A stretch of DNA of 64,000 nt, taken from positions 2,412,502 to 2,476,501 of the forward strand of contig NC_026478.1 of assembly GCF_000328475.2 (NCBI RefSeq), written 5' to 3'. Both the position numbers and the translations under genes were made by a program. Within the stretch, counting starts at the first letter, position 1. Every line of letters starts with the position of its first letter. The stretch is from Mycosarcoma maydis. Lineage: Eukaryota > Basidiomycota > Ustilaginomycetes > Ustilaginales. Of this stretch, positions 18,024 through 27,094 are shown in pieces. The notes beneath the pieces are model-generated. The model was not told the origin of the DNA. It searched no databases and was given only the letters and a program-made list of their open reading frames with translations.

Positions 18024-20465
18024 ATGGCGCAGTCGATTCGCATAAAAAAGCCTGCCGCTTCGGCCGCTTTGGCCGCTTCAACCTCTGCGTCCTCGTCAAC
18101 CCTCGCCGCACCCTTCACCACCAACCACGCTGGCTCAGCCGCCCCTGCAGATGCCTCTGAAGCGCACACCCAGAATGTAGTCGTGCTTGGTGGCTCGTAC
18201 GGCGGTATGCGTGCTGCTACTGTCCTGGCACAGAAGCTTCCTCCTACCCACCGCGTCATCCTCATCGAGCGCAACTCGCACTTTAACCATCTCTACGTCT
18301 TTCCACGCTTCTCTGTTCTGCCCGGTCACGAGCACAAGGCTTTCATCCCATACACGAGCATCTTTAAGGATGCGCCTGCACGCCCAAACTCGCAGCTTCA
18401 GCGCGGCCGTTCCACCGCATCTTCCGCCAAGCACTCGGATCCAACTCCAAAACTAGCCGCAGCTGCGTCAGGTCCATCCAGCGTCACCCGTAATGCGCTC
18501 GAGATGGGCTCCACTTCCTCTTCCTCTTCCTCTTCCTCCTCCTCCTCCTCCTCTGCCTCTGCCTCTGCCTCTGCCTCTGCCTCTGCCTCTGCCTCTGCCT
18601 CTGCCTCTGCCTCTGCCTCTGCTTCTGACGCCAAGCCTGGCACTTCACGCAGAGCTGCTGTAACCGCCTCCACGCCTAGCTCCATGCCGGATGTGCCAGA
18701 AGATTCTCTCGTGACTGATGACGCTTTTGCCGCGATCGGTGACGAGGAGATCAATTCCTTCCGGTCCGACTCGCCTGCATCTTCTCGTGGACGCTCTCAG
18801 GACAGTCGTCACTCTTCCCAATTGTCCGTCTCAACCGAATTCAGTGCTGCCGATTCAGACTCGAGCAGCTCCACCTACGACGTGCCCAGCACCGCCGCGT
18901 CTTCCTACATCGAAACCGACATCAAGCTCACCAGCTCCAAAGGTATCGAGGACGAGCTCTCCCTCAATGCCGTCAAAGCACGGCAGGAGGAAAAACTCGG
19001 CAGGCCCGAGATTCAGATCACCGAACTCACCAGTGCGGTACAACAAAGTCTCAATTTGGACGGTCACAACGCTGACGATCATGACCAAAGTGTCGCCGAC
19101 GGATTTGAAAACTCTGCGCCCCACATTGTTCTGCAGGCTTCCGTCACCGATATCTCTCCAACCCACGTGACTGTCACGCCCACATGCTCGTCGTCCTCGC
19201 ATCACTTGTCAGAATTCTCGCCGAAAAAGTCGCTCTGGGCCATCGAGAGCGTTCAAATCCCCTACTCGCACCTCGTCTATGCGCTCGGAAGCCACCTCCC
19301 AGATCCGCTGCGCACCGAGGCACGCTTCAAGGCGGACGGAACCGACTGGATGCGCAAGATCCAGGATCGCATCAAGCACTCCAACGAGATTGTGCTTGTC
19401 GGTGGCGGTGCCCTCGGTGTGCAATTTGCCACCGACATTGCCTCTGTGCATCCGGGCAAGAAGGTGACGCTGATCCACTCGAGAAAGCAGCTCCTCCCCA
19501 ACTTTGACGAGCGCGTTCACCAGATTGCCTACCACAGACTCACGAAGCTCGGTGTCAATGTTGTGCTTGGAGAGCGACTTGCCCTTACCGAAGGGTGTCC
19601 GCGCGGCTCCACCGTACAGAGCTCGGCTGCGGATGCGGTGGGTGCCAAGGCCGAAGTCTGTGTAACAGGTGATGCAAACGGTCAAGGTATCCAGGCGCAT
19701 CAAGAGGGCATGTGCATCGGCAGTGGACGCAAGCTCGTCCGCACTACGGGCGGCAAGTCGTTTGAATGCGACCTGCTGCTTCTGTGCACTGGTCAGCAAC
19801 CCAACTCGTCGCTCATGGCGAGGCTGAGTCCGAGCTCGGTGGATCCGAGCAGTCGTCTGATTCGCGTTCATCGAAGTTTGCAAGTCGCTGTTCCCGATCC
19901 ACGCGATGCAGCGCAGCAGCCGTTCGACGCCAAACCGCCGTGTGGCGATTGCGACTGCTTTCTTGACAAGAAGGCGCACGGCGCCGAGTTGAACAGTGGA
20001 CAAGAGCACCACCTCGTCGAGCATCTTGGACACGAATCGCGCCGGCTCACAAACGTCTACGCTATTGGCGATGTTGCCGATGCGTTCGGAGCGTTAAATG
20101 CCGGCTACCAGGCTTGGAACATGGCGGATATCGCCGCGGAAAACATCCTCCGAGATCTCGCATCTCACAACGCACATGCACCCCAACATGTCCAGATGGC
20201 CCACTTCGAGCCTGCAGTCAACATGCTCAAACTGAGTCTCGGGCTGGGCAAGATGGTCTTCCAAGGCCCCACGATCGCGCAACATGCACCGCACCCCGCG
20301 CAGCCCCACCAAACCGGCGCCTTGGACGACACCAACGACCTCCCTCTCAACGGCCGCATCCCCGGCAGACCAGAGATCACCATCAAAGACGATCCCGACG
20401 ACCTCGGTGTCGAGGGCGTCTGGACCTTCATGGCTAACGCCGATACGAGCGATATGTACAAGTAG
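18024..20465 (+). CDS. FSP1/AMID-like NAD(P)H oxidoreductase with large low-complexity insert
   Basis: FAD-dependent pyridine-nucleotide oxidoreductase of the AIF-like (AMID/FSP1, NDH-2-related) group, probably reducing quinones. The protein is 813 aa, roughly twice the usual 370-450. It has an N-terminal FAD Rossmann motif, VVVLGGSYGGMRAATVL (about 52-68). A second dinucleotide-binding motif, IVLVGGGALGVQFATDIAS, lies near 456, and TNVYAIGDVADAFGALNAGY near 674 is the C-terminal FAD contact. The fold is split after YTSIFKDAP (about 117) by some 250 residues of Ser/Ala/Asp-rich sequence. This insert contains a poly-Ser run and an (Ser-Ala) hexanucleotide repeat at 18512-18626. Folded sequence resumes around residue 370. 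The start is the ATG at 18024 (GTCATGG); upstream of it the frame is open but lacks an ATG. A second insertion near 720-800 includes CDCFLDK. Confidence 0.85.
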   Translation: MAQSIRIKKPAASAALAASTSASSSTLAAPFTTNHAGSAAPADASEAHTQNVVVLGGSYGGMRAATVLAQKLPPTHRVILIERNSHFNHLYVFPRFSVLPGHEHKAFIPYTSIFKDAPARPNSQLQRGRSTASSAKHSDPTPKLAAAASGPSSVTRNALEMGSTSSSSSSSSSSSSSASASASASASASASASASASASASDAKPGTSRRAAVTASTPSSMPDVPEDSLVTDDAFAAIGDEEINSFRSDSPASSRGRSQDSRHSSQLSVSTEFSAADSDSSSSTYDVPSTAASSYIETDIKLTSSKGIEDELSLNAVKARQEEKLGRPEIQITELTSAVQQSLNLDGHNADDHDQSVADGFENSAPHIVLQASVTDISPTHVTVTPTCSSSSHHLSEFSPKKSLWAIESVQIPYSHLVYALGSHLPDPLRTEARFKADGTDWMRKIQDRIKHSNEIVLVGGGALGVQFATDIASVHPGKKVTLIHSRKQLLPNFDERVHQIAYHRLTKLGVNVVLGERLALTEGCPRGSTVQSSAADAVGAKAEVCVTGDANGQGIQAHQEGMCIGSGRKLVRTTGGKSFECDLLLLCTGQQPNSSLMARLSPSSVDPSSRLIRVHRSLQVAVPDPRDAAQQPFDAKPPCGDCDCFLDKKAHGAELNSGQEHHLVEHLGHESRRLTNVYAIGDVADAFGALNAGYQAWNMADIAAENILRDLASHNAHAPQHVQMAHFEPAVNMLKLSLGLGKMVFQGPTIAQHAPHPAQPHQTGALDDTNDLPLNGRIPGRPEITIKDDPDDLGVEGVWTFMANADTSDMYK
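18512..18626. repeat. in-frame microsatellite (TCC)n then (TCTGCC)n
   Basis: Inside the FSP1-like gene, a TTCCTC/TCC run is followed by about a dozen hexamers TCTGCC encoding Ser-Ala repeats. Because the unit is a multiple of three, length change keeps the frame. The opposite strand reads as a Glu-Ala repeat, a shadow frame rather than a gene. Confidence 0.95.
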
Positions 20466-20764
20466 TCTCTCCTCCGCCTGCTCGCGTGCTATTGAGGAGA
20501 TAATCGTGAATCCTCCTTCCTCCCCCCCTCTTTTTTTTTTTTTTCTTTAATCTCAGCTACCGGGTCCTCACGAGCACAGCATCGAAACGTGCATGTCTGA
20601 AATGTGTGGTAACGTCAAGTTATGTGTGAACGCTTGAATCTGCATTTGTAATCTGAGCGGAAGCGGACGCCGAGGCACAGAACAGCGACGACGAGCGGGC
20701 GTGCACCGTCAGCGCTGTCGAGAGTTCAAGGTACATGCATGTGCAACGAGACGGACGACTAAAG

Positions 20765-23700
20765 TTAAGTGGAGAGCGACGCCGAGTCCAACGTGGAAGC
20801 TAGATCTGTGCTAGTCCACGAGTAGCGCAGTCTGCTAGCTGGATCGCGGAGTGCGCCAGCTACAGACGAGCGCGATCCGCGCACCGCGGCTTCAGCCACA
20901 TACTCCAATGACGTCACTGCTTGACGCTGGTCCTGGTCGCAAGGCGCACACGCCCCTTCCTGGCACTCGACCGCTTCCGCGTCTGCATCCGCGTCGCCGT
21001 CGCGCGAAGTCGGAAAGGGCGAGCGCAGGTACTTGGACGAAGCGTGCAGTGCGGCTGATGACGAGATGCGAGTTGTAGAAGGCAGAGGGTTAAAGTCGTT
21101 GGCGCGATGTTTGCCCCAGCGTGGCTTGAGAGGCGCTGAGATCTTCTGTTTTTTGATCATGGCGAGTTCCAGCGATAGCATGAGCAGATGCGATGAATTG
21201 CTCAATAGTCGGAAGCGCAAAGGCTGCGGCGAAACACCGCCACACGTGCCACTCGAGCCCATTCGTCCACGTCCGCCTTGCGCCGAAAGTCCGGACGCCG
21301 CCGACGTCGCCTCGTCTTCACCAAAGTCTGAGCCAAATCCACCTCCATCTTCCAGTCGCTCTCCGGCACGAGGTGGGTACGATGGCCCGCGACGCAACCC
21401 CTCCATTCCGCTGAGAAGCAAAGTCTGCGGAGGTGGTGCACGTTGCCCAACCGAAGACGCGACTACTTTCACCGCACCCCTACGGCCTCTGGAACCACGC
21501 GGTGGGGAAGGATCCTCATCGATCTGGTTTGGACCGTCTGCACCACCTTCACAAGCAGAGCCGGCAGCAGCAGCTGCGGCATAAGTGAGGTCGGGTGAAG
21601 ATCGCACGCTGCGAATCGGGCTAGACATGCTGAGGTGCGAAGCTTCGCTGCGCCCGCTCCTACGCGATCGAGAGGACGACAAGGATGACTCCGGAAACGT
21701 TGACGACGCAACCTCCGACATACCTCCACCAAACAAGCCTACGGCACATTGACGCGTCGATCTACGAGGCGAAGATGCACGTCCACGGCCACCTCGACCT
21801 CGACGAGCTGGAGTTGGCGATGGGGTCGTCTCGCCGTCCGAGTCAGAACCTTCTGCATGCTCGTTGCCCTCCTTGATGGCAAAAGCAGAGTAACCGTGTG
21901 GAACCAGCGCTTCCACTTTGGGGCGAAGCGATCTTGGACCAGATGACCTTCGACGATGTCGGCGTCGAACAACACGAAAGCCATCTGCATCTGCATCCGC
22001 AATTGCGCCTCCATTGCTTCGATCGTGACTTGACGGAGATAAAGCACTGTCTGTGTCATCGCCGCTAGTGGTTGTCGATGAAGACGATGTCCTCTGGCGA
22101 TATGTCGGTGAGGTGGGCGCAGATGCAATGTCGGTAGGTGCGCGGCCTTCACCAAAAACGTCTTGCCGTCCTCGACGCAGCCTTGTGGCTCGTACTTCTA
22201 TGCTTGGCGGCGGGATCTGGACAGTGAGCTGTCCAGATGCTTTGGCCGCGAAAGTGGCACCCGTCATTTGTTGGCTAGTCGATTCCAACTCAATGGCTTG
22301 CCCAAGCTTCACAGGCGGCAGCTGTGCATGCCTTTCTTCGTATCCACCAGGCTCGTTGGAATGACATGGGGAGGCGCTGCGTGGCTCGTCTGCAGCTCGA
22401 TTCTTCTGGCTTGGATCTGCGGGCCTACTCCTGCTACGACTACGAAAAGTCTGCAGTTGGACAACAGATGAAAGTTCGGTATCGGGATCGATAGGCTGGC
22501 CAAGACCAGACACGTAGGCAGACGGGTCACGATCGGCTTCGAGCGGTGATGCAACGCCTCTGCCACTGCGCGAGGCCCGCGTCATGCTTTGCAACGCGCT
22601 GATTCTCTCGGTAGTGCTTATGCTGTCGTTGCTACTCTGGCGAGAGCCCAGCAGGGAAGACGGGGGTGACGGGCTCGGCGATGGCGAGGGCGGCCTTCCG
22701 GTCTTGAGAGCGATCTGACGTTGGGCTTGTAACGTCTTCTCATCCAGCATCCCTTGTGCAGAGCTTGCAAGCCGGTAGATCTGTGCAAATTCATTGTCCG
22801 AAGCCAAGGAAGAGTCGCCACCATCATTGCTGCTGTCAAGGCCGTCGCTCCGTGTCTTGGACGCAGAGACGAGCGACTCGCGTGCTTGCCTTGCAGCAAG
22901 ACCAGGTAACAAGATGAGATTTGGCAGTCGCGTTAGATTGCGCCAACTGGCGGACAAAAGACTGGCATTGTTCGAATCGACCTCCTTGGCTTCAGCTTCT
23001 GCGTCGGTGTGGTCCTCTGAGCCTGCAGAGGTTTGGCGGGACCTTGGCTGAGCAGGAGGATCTTGTGTGCGAGACCAGATGCGTAGTTGGCTTTGGAGGC
23101 TAGCAAGCCTGGCCTGGTAGCTGCTTGGTGAAGATGATGGCGGCGATATGCTGATCGCGGTGGCATTGCTGCGATTGACGGCGCTTTCGAGGCTAGCCTT
23201 GGCCGGTTTGGGATCTTCATCGGTCTCGGGCTCGCTCTCAAAGTCTCCAATGATCCAGGAAGAGATTTTGGTTCGTTTGGGCGATGTTTTGCGCTTGTTT
23301 TGGGCTGAAGCCAGCTGCGCAGTTATCGCCTCTTCGGGAAAGAATTCGACTTGGTCTATCTGGATCATGTCTTCGATGCTGGGCGTGGCGAGGCCAAGCA
23401 GAGGATCAGAGTCGGAGGTCACCGAGATGGCGGCGATAGGTTTGAGCGTAGTGAAGCCAGAACAACTTTGTTGGACGAGCGAGGTGGAAGGTGTAGATGC
23501 AGCGGGCGAGGGGTCGTCGCTGCCATCGGTAGAAGAAGGGACCTGGCCCTGACTAGATGTTGCGCTGAGCGATGCATCGTGAGTGCTTTCGCTTGGACTG
23601 CTTGAGCGGCTTCTGTGCTCCTTGATTGGTATGCCGATTGTCTGACCACGCTTAGGTAGGTAATCGAGGTCGCAGCTACTAGTGCAACTGGACGGCAGGG

Positions 23701-24835
23701 AAGACGATTCCATGTCGGAGGCGTCTTCCTCGGTGGCGCTCGTGACGCGATGGGTTGAGCGGGGTCGACCACGGCTTTGTGCTTTTGAACGAGAGACGCG
23801 CAGGGTTGCAACAGAATCGTGAAGCTCATTGGAGGACTCTTGTAGGAGGATGCGCATGCCACGTGAACGGTCGCGCTCGACGCTAGACCAACGCCTTGGC
23901 CGACGTCGTTGCTTGGAAAACTGAGCGGTGTGACCGCTCATCTCTTCGGTGGGTGAGAAAGGCGGGGTTTCATCGTCATCGGAAGGGAAGAGAGCCTCCT
24001 CCTTGGGCACCGATAGACGGCGGATGGACGAGCGGGAAGACTCTGCTCTGGGATTGTCAGCACGGACGCGGTATCTGGCGCAGCGATTCGCGTTCTCTGA
24101 GTCGCTTGGCTCGTCAGCTTCGCCGCCACTTCCGCTTGCGCTAGCACCGCTCAGGACGGTAGCACTAGCGCCGCGCCGGTCCCATCTGCGGCTAGGGCTG
24201 ACGTTGGTGCTGCGGCCACGACTGGCCTTGTATAGCGAAGGGATCACGGCGCATTTGGCGACAGCCGAGCTCTCGTTTGTCGGCGAAGAGAGGGAGGCGG
24301 AGACTGCGATGGGCTGACCTAGCAGCGAGACGAATTGAGATGCGCTGCCCGTAGTCGGCGAGGTGTTTAAGGCAGCGCGCAACGGGCTCGGGGCAAGGGA
24401 GCGAGAAGGGCCCTCTCTTGCTCTTCTAACGCGTCGCTCTTGATCTGGCGGTCGAGAAGAGGGCAAGGCTGGCGAAGTTGGTTCCACTTTGGCCGTTGAA
24501 GTCGATTTGCAGGGCAAGAAATCGGGCTGTGGTGATGGTGCTGATGTTGAACAGAAAGATGCACGACCAAAGGCGCCAGTTAGGGGACCGATGTCATCGG
24601 ACGGTGAAGCTACGTGCTTGTCCCGGCTGGCTGTACGCTTGCCTTTGGCTTTGTAGCTGGCACTCAGATAGGCTTGCTTGTCGGAGTAAGAGTGTGCGCA
24701 AGGGCCGCTGCAAGCGCGGCAAAGCGTATTCGTTGATGCAAGGGGAGTCGGCGCTGGTTGTCTAGCAGTGATGGTGTTGTGGGGTGAAGAGTGTGAGTGC
24801 GAGTGAGAGTGCGGAAGGGAACAGTCGCAAGACAT
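20765..24835 (-). CDS. 1356-aa disordered Ser-rich protein of unknown function
   Basis: A single uninterrupted minus-strand frame of 1356 codons, beginning with ATG (MSCDCSLPHSHSHSHSSPH) and ending SLST. Composition is dominated by Ser, Arg, Pro, Asp and Glu, with many SRSRS/RSSS-type patches and an Ala run (YAAAAAAGSAC), so most of it should be disordered. Only two regions look constrained: a Cys-containing N-terminus (CDCS, then LCRACSGPCAHS) and a C-terminal segment, about residues 1230-1270, reading LRFRLLSNSSHLLMLSLELA then MIKKQKISAPLKPRWGKHRA. The second could be a helix followed by a basic binding motif. I do not recognise the family. The length of the frame and codon usage support a real gene. 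It is tandem with the MFS gene upstream. Confidence 0.75.
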   Translation of the reverse strand: MSCDCSLPHSHSHSHSSPHNTITARQPAPTPLASTNTLCRACSGPCAHSYSDKQAYLSASYKAKGKRTASRDKHVASPSDDIGPLTGAFGRASFCSTSAPSPQPDFLPCKSTSTAKVEPTSPALPSSRPPDQERRVRRAREGPSRSLAPSPLRAALNTSPTTGSASQFVSLLGQPIAVSASLSSPTNESSAVAKCAVIPSLYKASRGRSTNVSPSRRWDRRGASATVLSGASASGSGGEADEPSDSENANRCARYRVRADNPRAESSRSSIRRLSVPKEEALFPSDDDETPPFSPTEEMSGHTAQFSKQRRRPRRWSSVERDRSRGMRILLQESSNELHDSVATLRVSRSKAQSRGRPRSTHRVTSATEEDASDMESSSLPSSCTSSCDLDYLPKRGQTIGIPIKEHRSRSSSPSESTHDASLSATSSQGQVPSSTDGSDDPSPAASTPSTSLVQQSCSGFTTLKPIAAISVTSDSDPLLGLATPSIEDMIQIDQVEFFPEEAITAQLASAQNKRKTSPKRTKISSWIIGDFESEPETDEDPKPAKASLESAVNRSNATAISISPPSSSPSSYQARLASLQSQLRIWSRTQDPPAQPRSRQTSAGSEDHTDAEAEAKEVDSNNASLLSASWRNLTRLPNLILLPGLAARQARESLVSASKTRSDGLDSSNDGGDSSLASDNEFAQIYRLASSAQGMLDEKTLQAQRQIALKTGRPPSPSPSPSPPSSLLGSRQSSNDSISTTERISALQSMTRASRSGRGVASPLEADRDPSAYVSGLGQPIDPDTELSSVVQLQTFRSRSRSRPADPSQKNRAADEPRSASPCHSNEPGGYEERHAQLPPVKLGQAIELESTSQQMTGATFAAKASGQLTVQIPPPSIEVRATRLRRGRQDVFGEGRAPTDIASAPTSPTYRQRTSSSSTTTSGDDTDSALSPSSHDRSNGGAIADADADGFRVVRRRHRRRSSGPRSLRPKVEALVPHGYSAFAIKEGNEHAEGSDSDGETTPSPTPARRGRGGRGRASSPRRSTRQCAVGLFGGGMSEVASSTFPESSLSSSRSRRSGRSEASHLSMSSPIRSVRSSPDLTYAAAAAAGSACEGGADGPNQIDEDPSPPRGSRGRRGAVKVVASSVGQRAPPPQTLLLSGMEGLRRGPSYPPRAGERLEDGGGFGSDFGEDEATSAASGLSAQGGRGRMGSSGTCGGVSPQPLRFRLLSNSSHLLMLSLELAMIKKQKISAPLKPRWGKHRANDFNPLPSTTRISSSAALHASSKYLRSPFPTSRDGDADADAEAVECQEGACAPCDQDQRQAVTSLEYVAEAAVRGSRSSVAGALRDPASRLRYSWTSTDLASTLDSASLST

Positions 24836-25365
24836 GTTGATCAGAACTGGGTCTCAGCGCCTCACTGAGTCGAGGCTCAAAGATGAAGAGCCATGAAAAG
24901 CAATAACAGAGCGTGATTGACCGCAGATTAATCCAGAACGACTATGGGACGAGGACAGTTACAGCGAGGTGGTAGGCGAGCAGAGCTGAAAAGGCCACTG
25001 CTTTGCAGAATATTGAAGCGTACTGATAGCTGATGATATGGGTGTGGATTGATGATGAGAGATGTCGGTCTCGGTCGACGGTTGAAGGAAACGAATCTGG
25101 GGCTGCGAAGACGAATTAAGTGTGATGATAGCAGATATACGTATGACAGGCAGTTGGACGGATGAATGCAGCCAAGCAAGTGAAAGATGGTGTGGCAAGA
25201 GTCGAAGAGGGCAGCGAAACCCTGCTGCGTTGCACGTTGGCTGCTGGTGTCGAGGATACGGCTATGGCGTAGATCACGGTCCAGTTGGAGGCTGGCGCGA
25301 CGTGATGAATTGAGAATGCTGCGTCAAGTGACTGGGCTTTGACAACCGTGAGTGGCAACCGTGAA

Positions 25366-25522
25366 TGGCAACCGTGAATCGCGAATGGTTTCGTGGGAAC
25401 AAATGAGGTGGGACGACGATCAATCGTGAATGAGCAACAATCGTGAAACCAATCAAGAATCGTGAATAGTCGTGAGTGAAAGCAGCGAAAGTGCTATGCG
25501 AAATTTACGATTCACGATTCGG
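25366..25522. repeat. TCGTGA/TCACGA motif cluster
   Basis: Six or more copies, mostly AATCGTGAAT, including ATTTACGATTCACGATTCGG at 25502-25521. The cluster lies about 530 bases upstream of the disordered-protein ATG. Confidence 0.85.
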
Positions 25523-25580
25523 TGTTCTGTGTTCTGTGTTCTGTGCTCTGTTCTGTGGTTCGTGGTTCGTGGTTCGTGGT
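25519..25580. repeat. simple tandem repeats TGTTCTG and TGGTTCG
   Basis: Directly after the motif cluster, three to four copies of a GTGTTCT unit are followed by four copies of GTGGTTC. The second unit resembles the first with single changes, suggesting one array drifting. Confidence 0.8.
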
Positions 25581-27094
25581 TGTTGCTACGCCTCAGCTAC
25601 ACAGGGTCTCCTCTCACTGTCCACCACTCGTGACCCACGCGGAAATTAACTCTATAATTTTAGTGTAATTCTTGGCCGTGCGAGTTGAGCAGCACAGTCA
25701 CGAGTGTAGCAGTCACCAGTGTCAAATGTGGCTAAGCTGGCTAAGCGTGAACAAGTTACCGTTGAAATTCGCTGAGTTGCGTGTTGGCGGGTGGTGCCTA
25801 ACCACTCACGACTCGTAACCTGTACAAGAAAGCTCAAAGTGAATTTATCTGCCTCCACCGACTTCACTCTTGGGCTGCACCACTCTGTGACTGTGATTTC
25901 GAATCGTGAATGAACTAAAGTTAACTAGTTGTGACGGATTTTCAAGGTGCATCGCTTCGGCCAGTCAGAGCGCCGCTATTTACGATTTCGCCGGCTCAAA
26001 TCACGAATCGGATCAAGTACGATACTAACAGATTTCGTCCCAGTCTCACACCACACAAGCAGCCATTTGGGAGTCCATCACGAGATCATCACTGGAACAA
26101 GACATCAAGGTGAGGGCACATAGCGCTTCCTGCAGCTGTGCTTCGAGTGCATGGCCTGGCAGAGTAAACGCCTTTTTGAACGCCTGCTTTTGCTTTTCAG
26201 ACCACGACGCCACCAGCGACGTCGACGTCACGACTGTGTCTAGTGTCTACTCTAATTGTGCATGCTTGAGATGGTCCGTCTTCATTCGTGGATTTTCGTT
26301 CGTCGTTGGCTGTTCAGTGACTTGATCCGCTGTAGTTAAGTTCGAAACGATGATGGTTCGCGAGATGGCCAGCCGTGCCAAGACAGATCTGGAGCCAGCT
26401 TTTCGTTTAAAGGATCCACGATTACAAATCCATATCGTCTAATTGCCAACCATGCTTAATCGATTCACGACTCGTAATTCACATTCACGATTCACATTTT
26501 CAGCCGAGACGAACGGAAACACGAAAGGAAAGGGTTCCGCCGCTTGAGTTTCCCTTTGAAACTCCGCCATCATTCAGCGGTTCCTCTATCGTGTCGTGTG
26601 TAAGAGCCACACGGCTCGGCTCGCCCAGCCCCATCACAGTATTTGATTCCATATTCTAGATACAATCGCAACTCACCAAAATTCAGCTTTGAACAGTCAC
26701 GAGTCACGAATGGCCATGTTGCGCTCCTTGCCAGTTTGCAAGAGACCGAAGTGCCCCATCGCCCCGTCATCGTAATCGTCAAATTCGTGATTCCATGATT
26801 CACAATTGTTAAACATCACAACTGCACACCAACTTGCGCAGATCTCAAGGCCACCCCGCGACCTGAGTCACGAGTGCAGTTCATCGTCGCTTCCCATGAC
26901 CCTCTCTCAATTCGTGATTGTACCACTCACAAGACAAAGCCGTATCGTACTCGAAAGACTATTGCTATGATCATACAGTATGTCTAAATTTCATTCATCT
27001 TGTAGAAATGAGGGGAAGATTTTGTCACGGATACAATAGCGCAATATGCAAAGCCGTCATCTATGGAAGCTGGTGAGCCCCAGATTCGGCCTCA

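Larger units (their letters stand above)
24836..27094. other. 2.3-kb intergenic region, motif-rich, no gene
   Basis: This lies upstream of the disordered-protein gene and downstream of the MFS stop codon. It has numerous TCACGA/TCGTGA copies (25366-25522, about 25895-26010, 26455-26490, 26700-26810, 26910). A simple-sequence patch at about 25519-25580 repeats TGTTCTG and then TGGTTCG. Open frames are all under about 85 codons and unconvincing. Confidence 0.55.

Noticed and set aside
18398..18754. Minus-strand frame with a long Glu-Ala repeat
   Set aside because: It is the complement of the TCTGCC microsatellite inside the FSP1-like gene; a shadow, not a gene.
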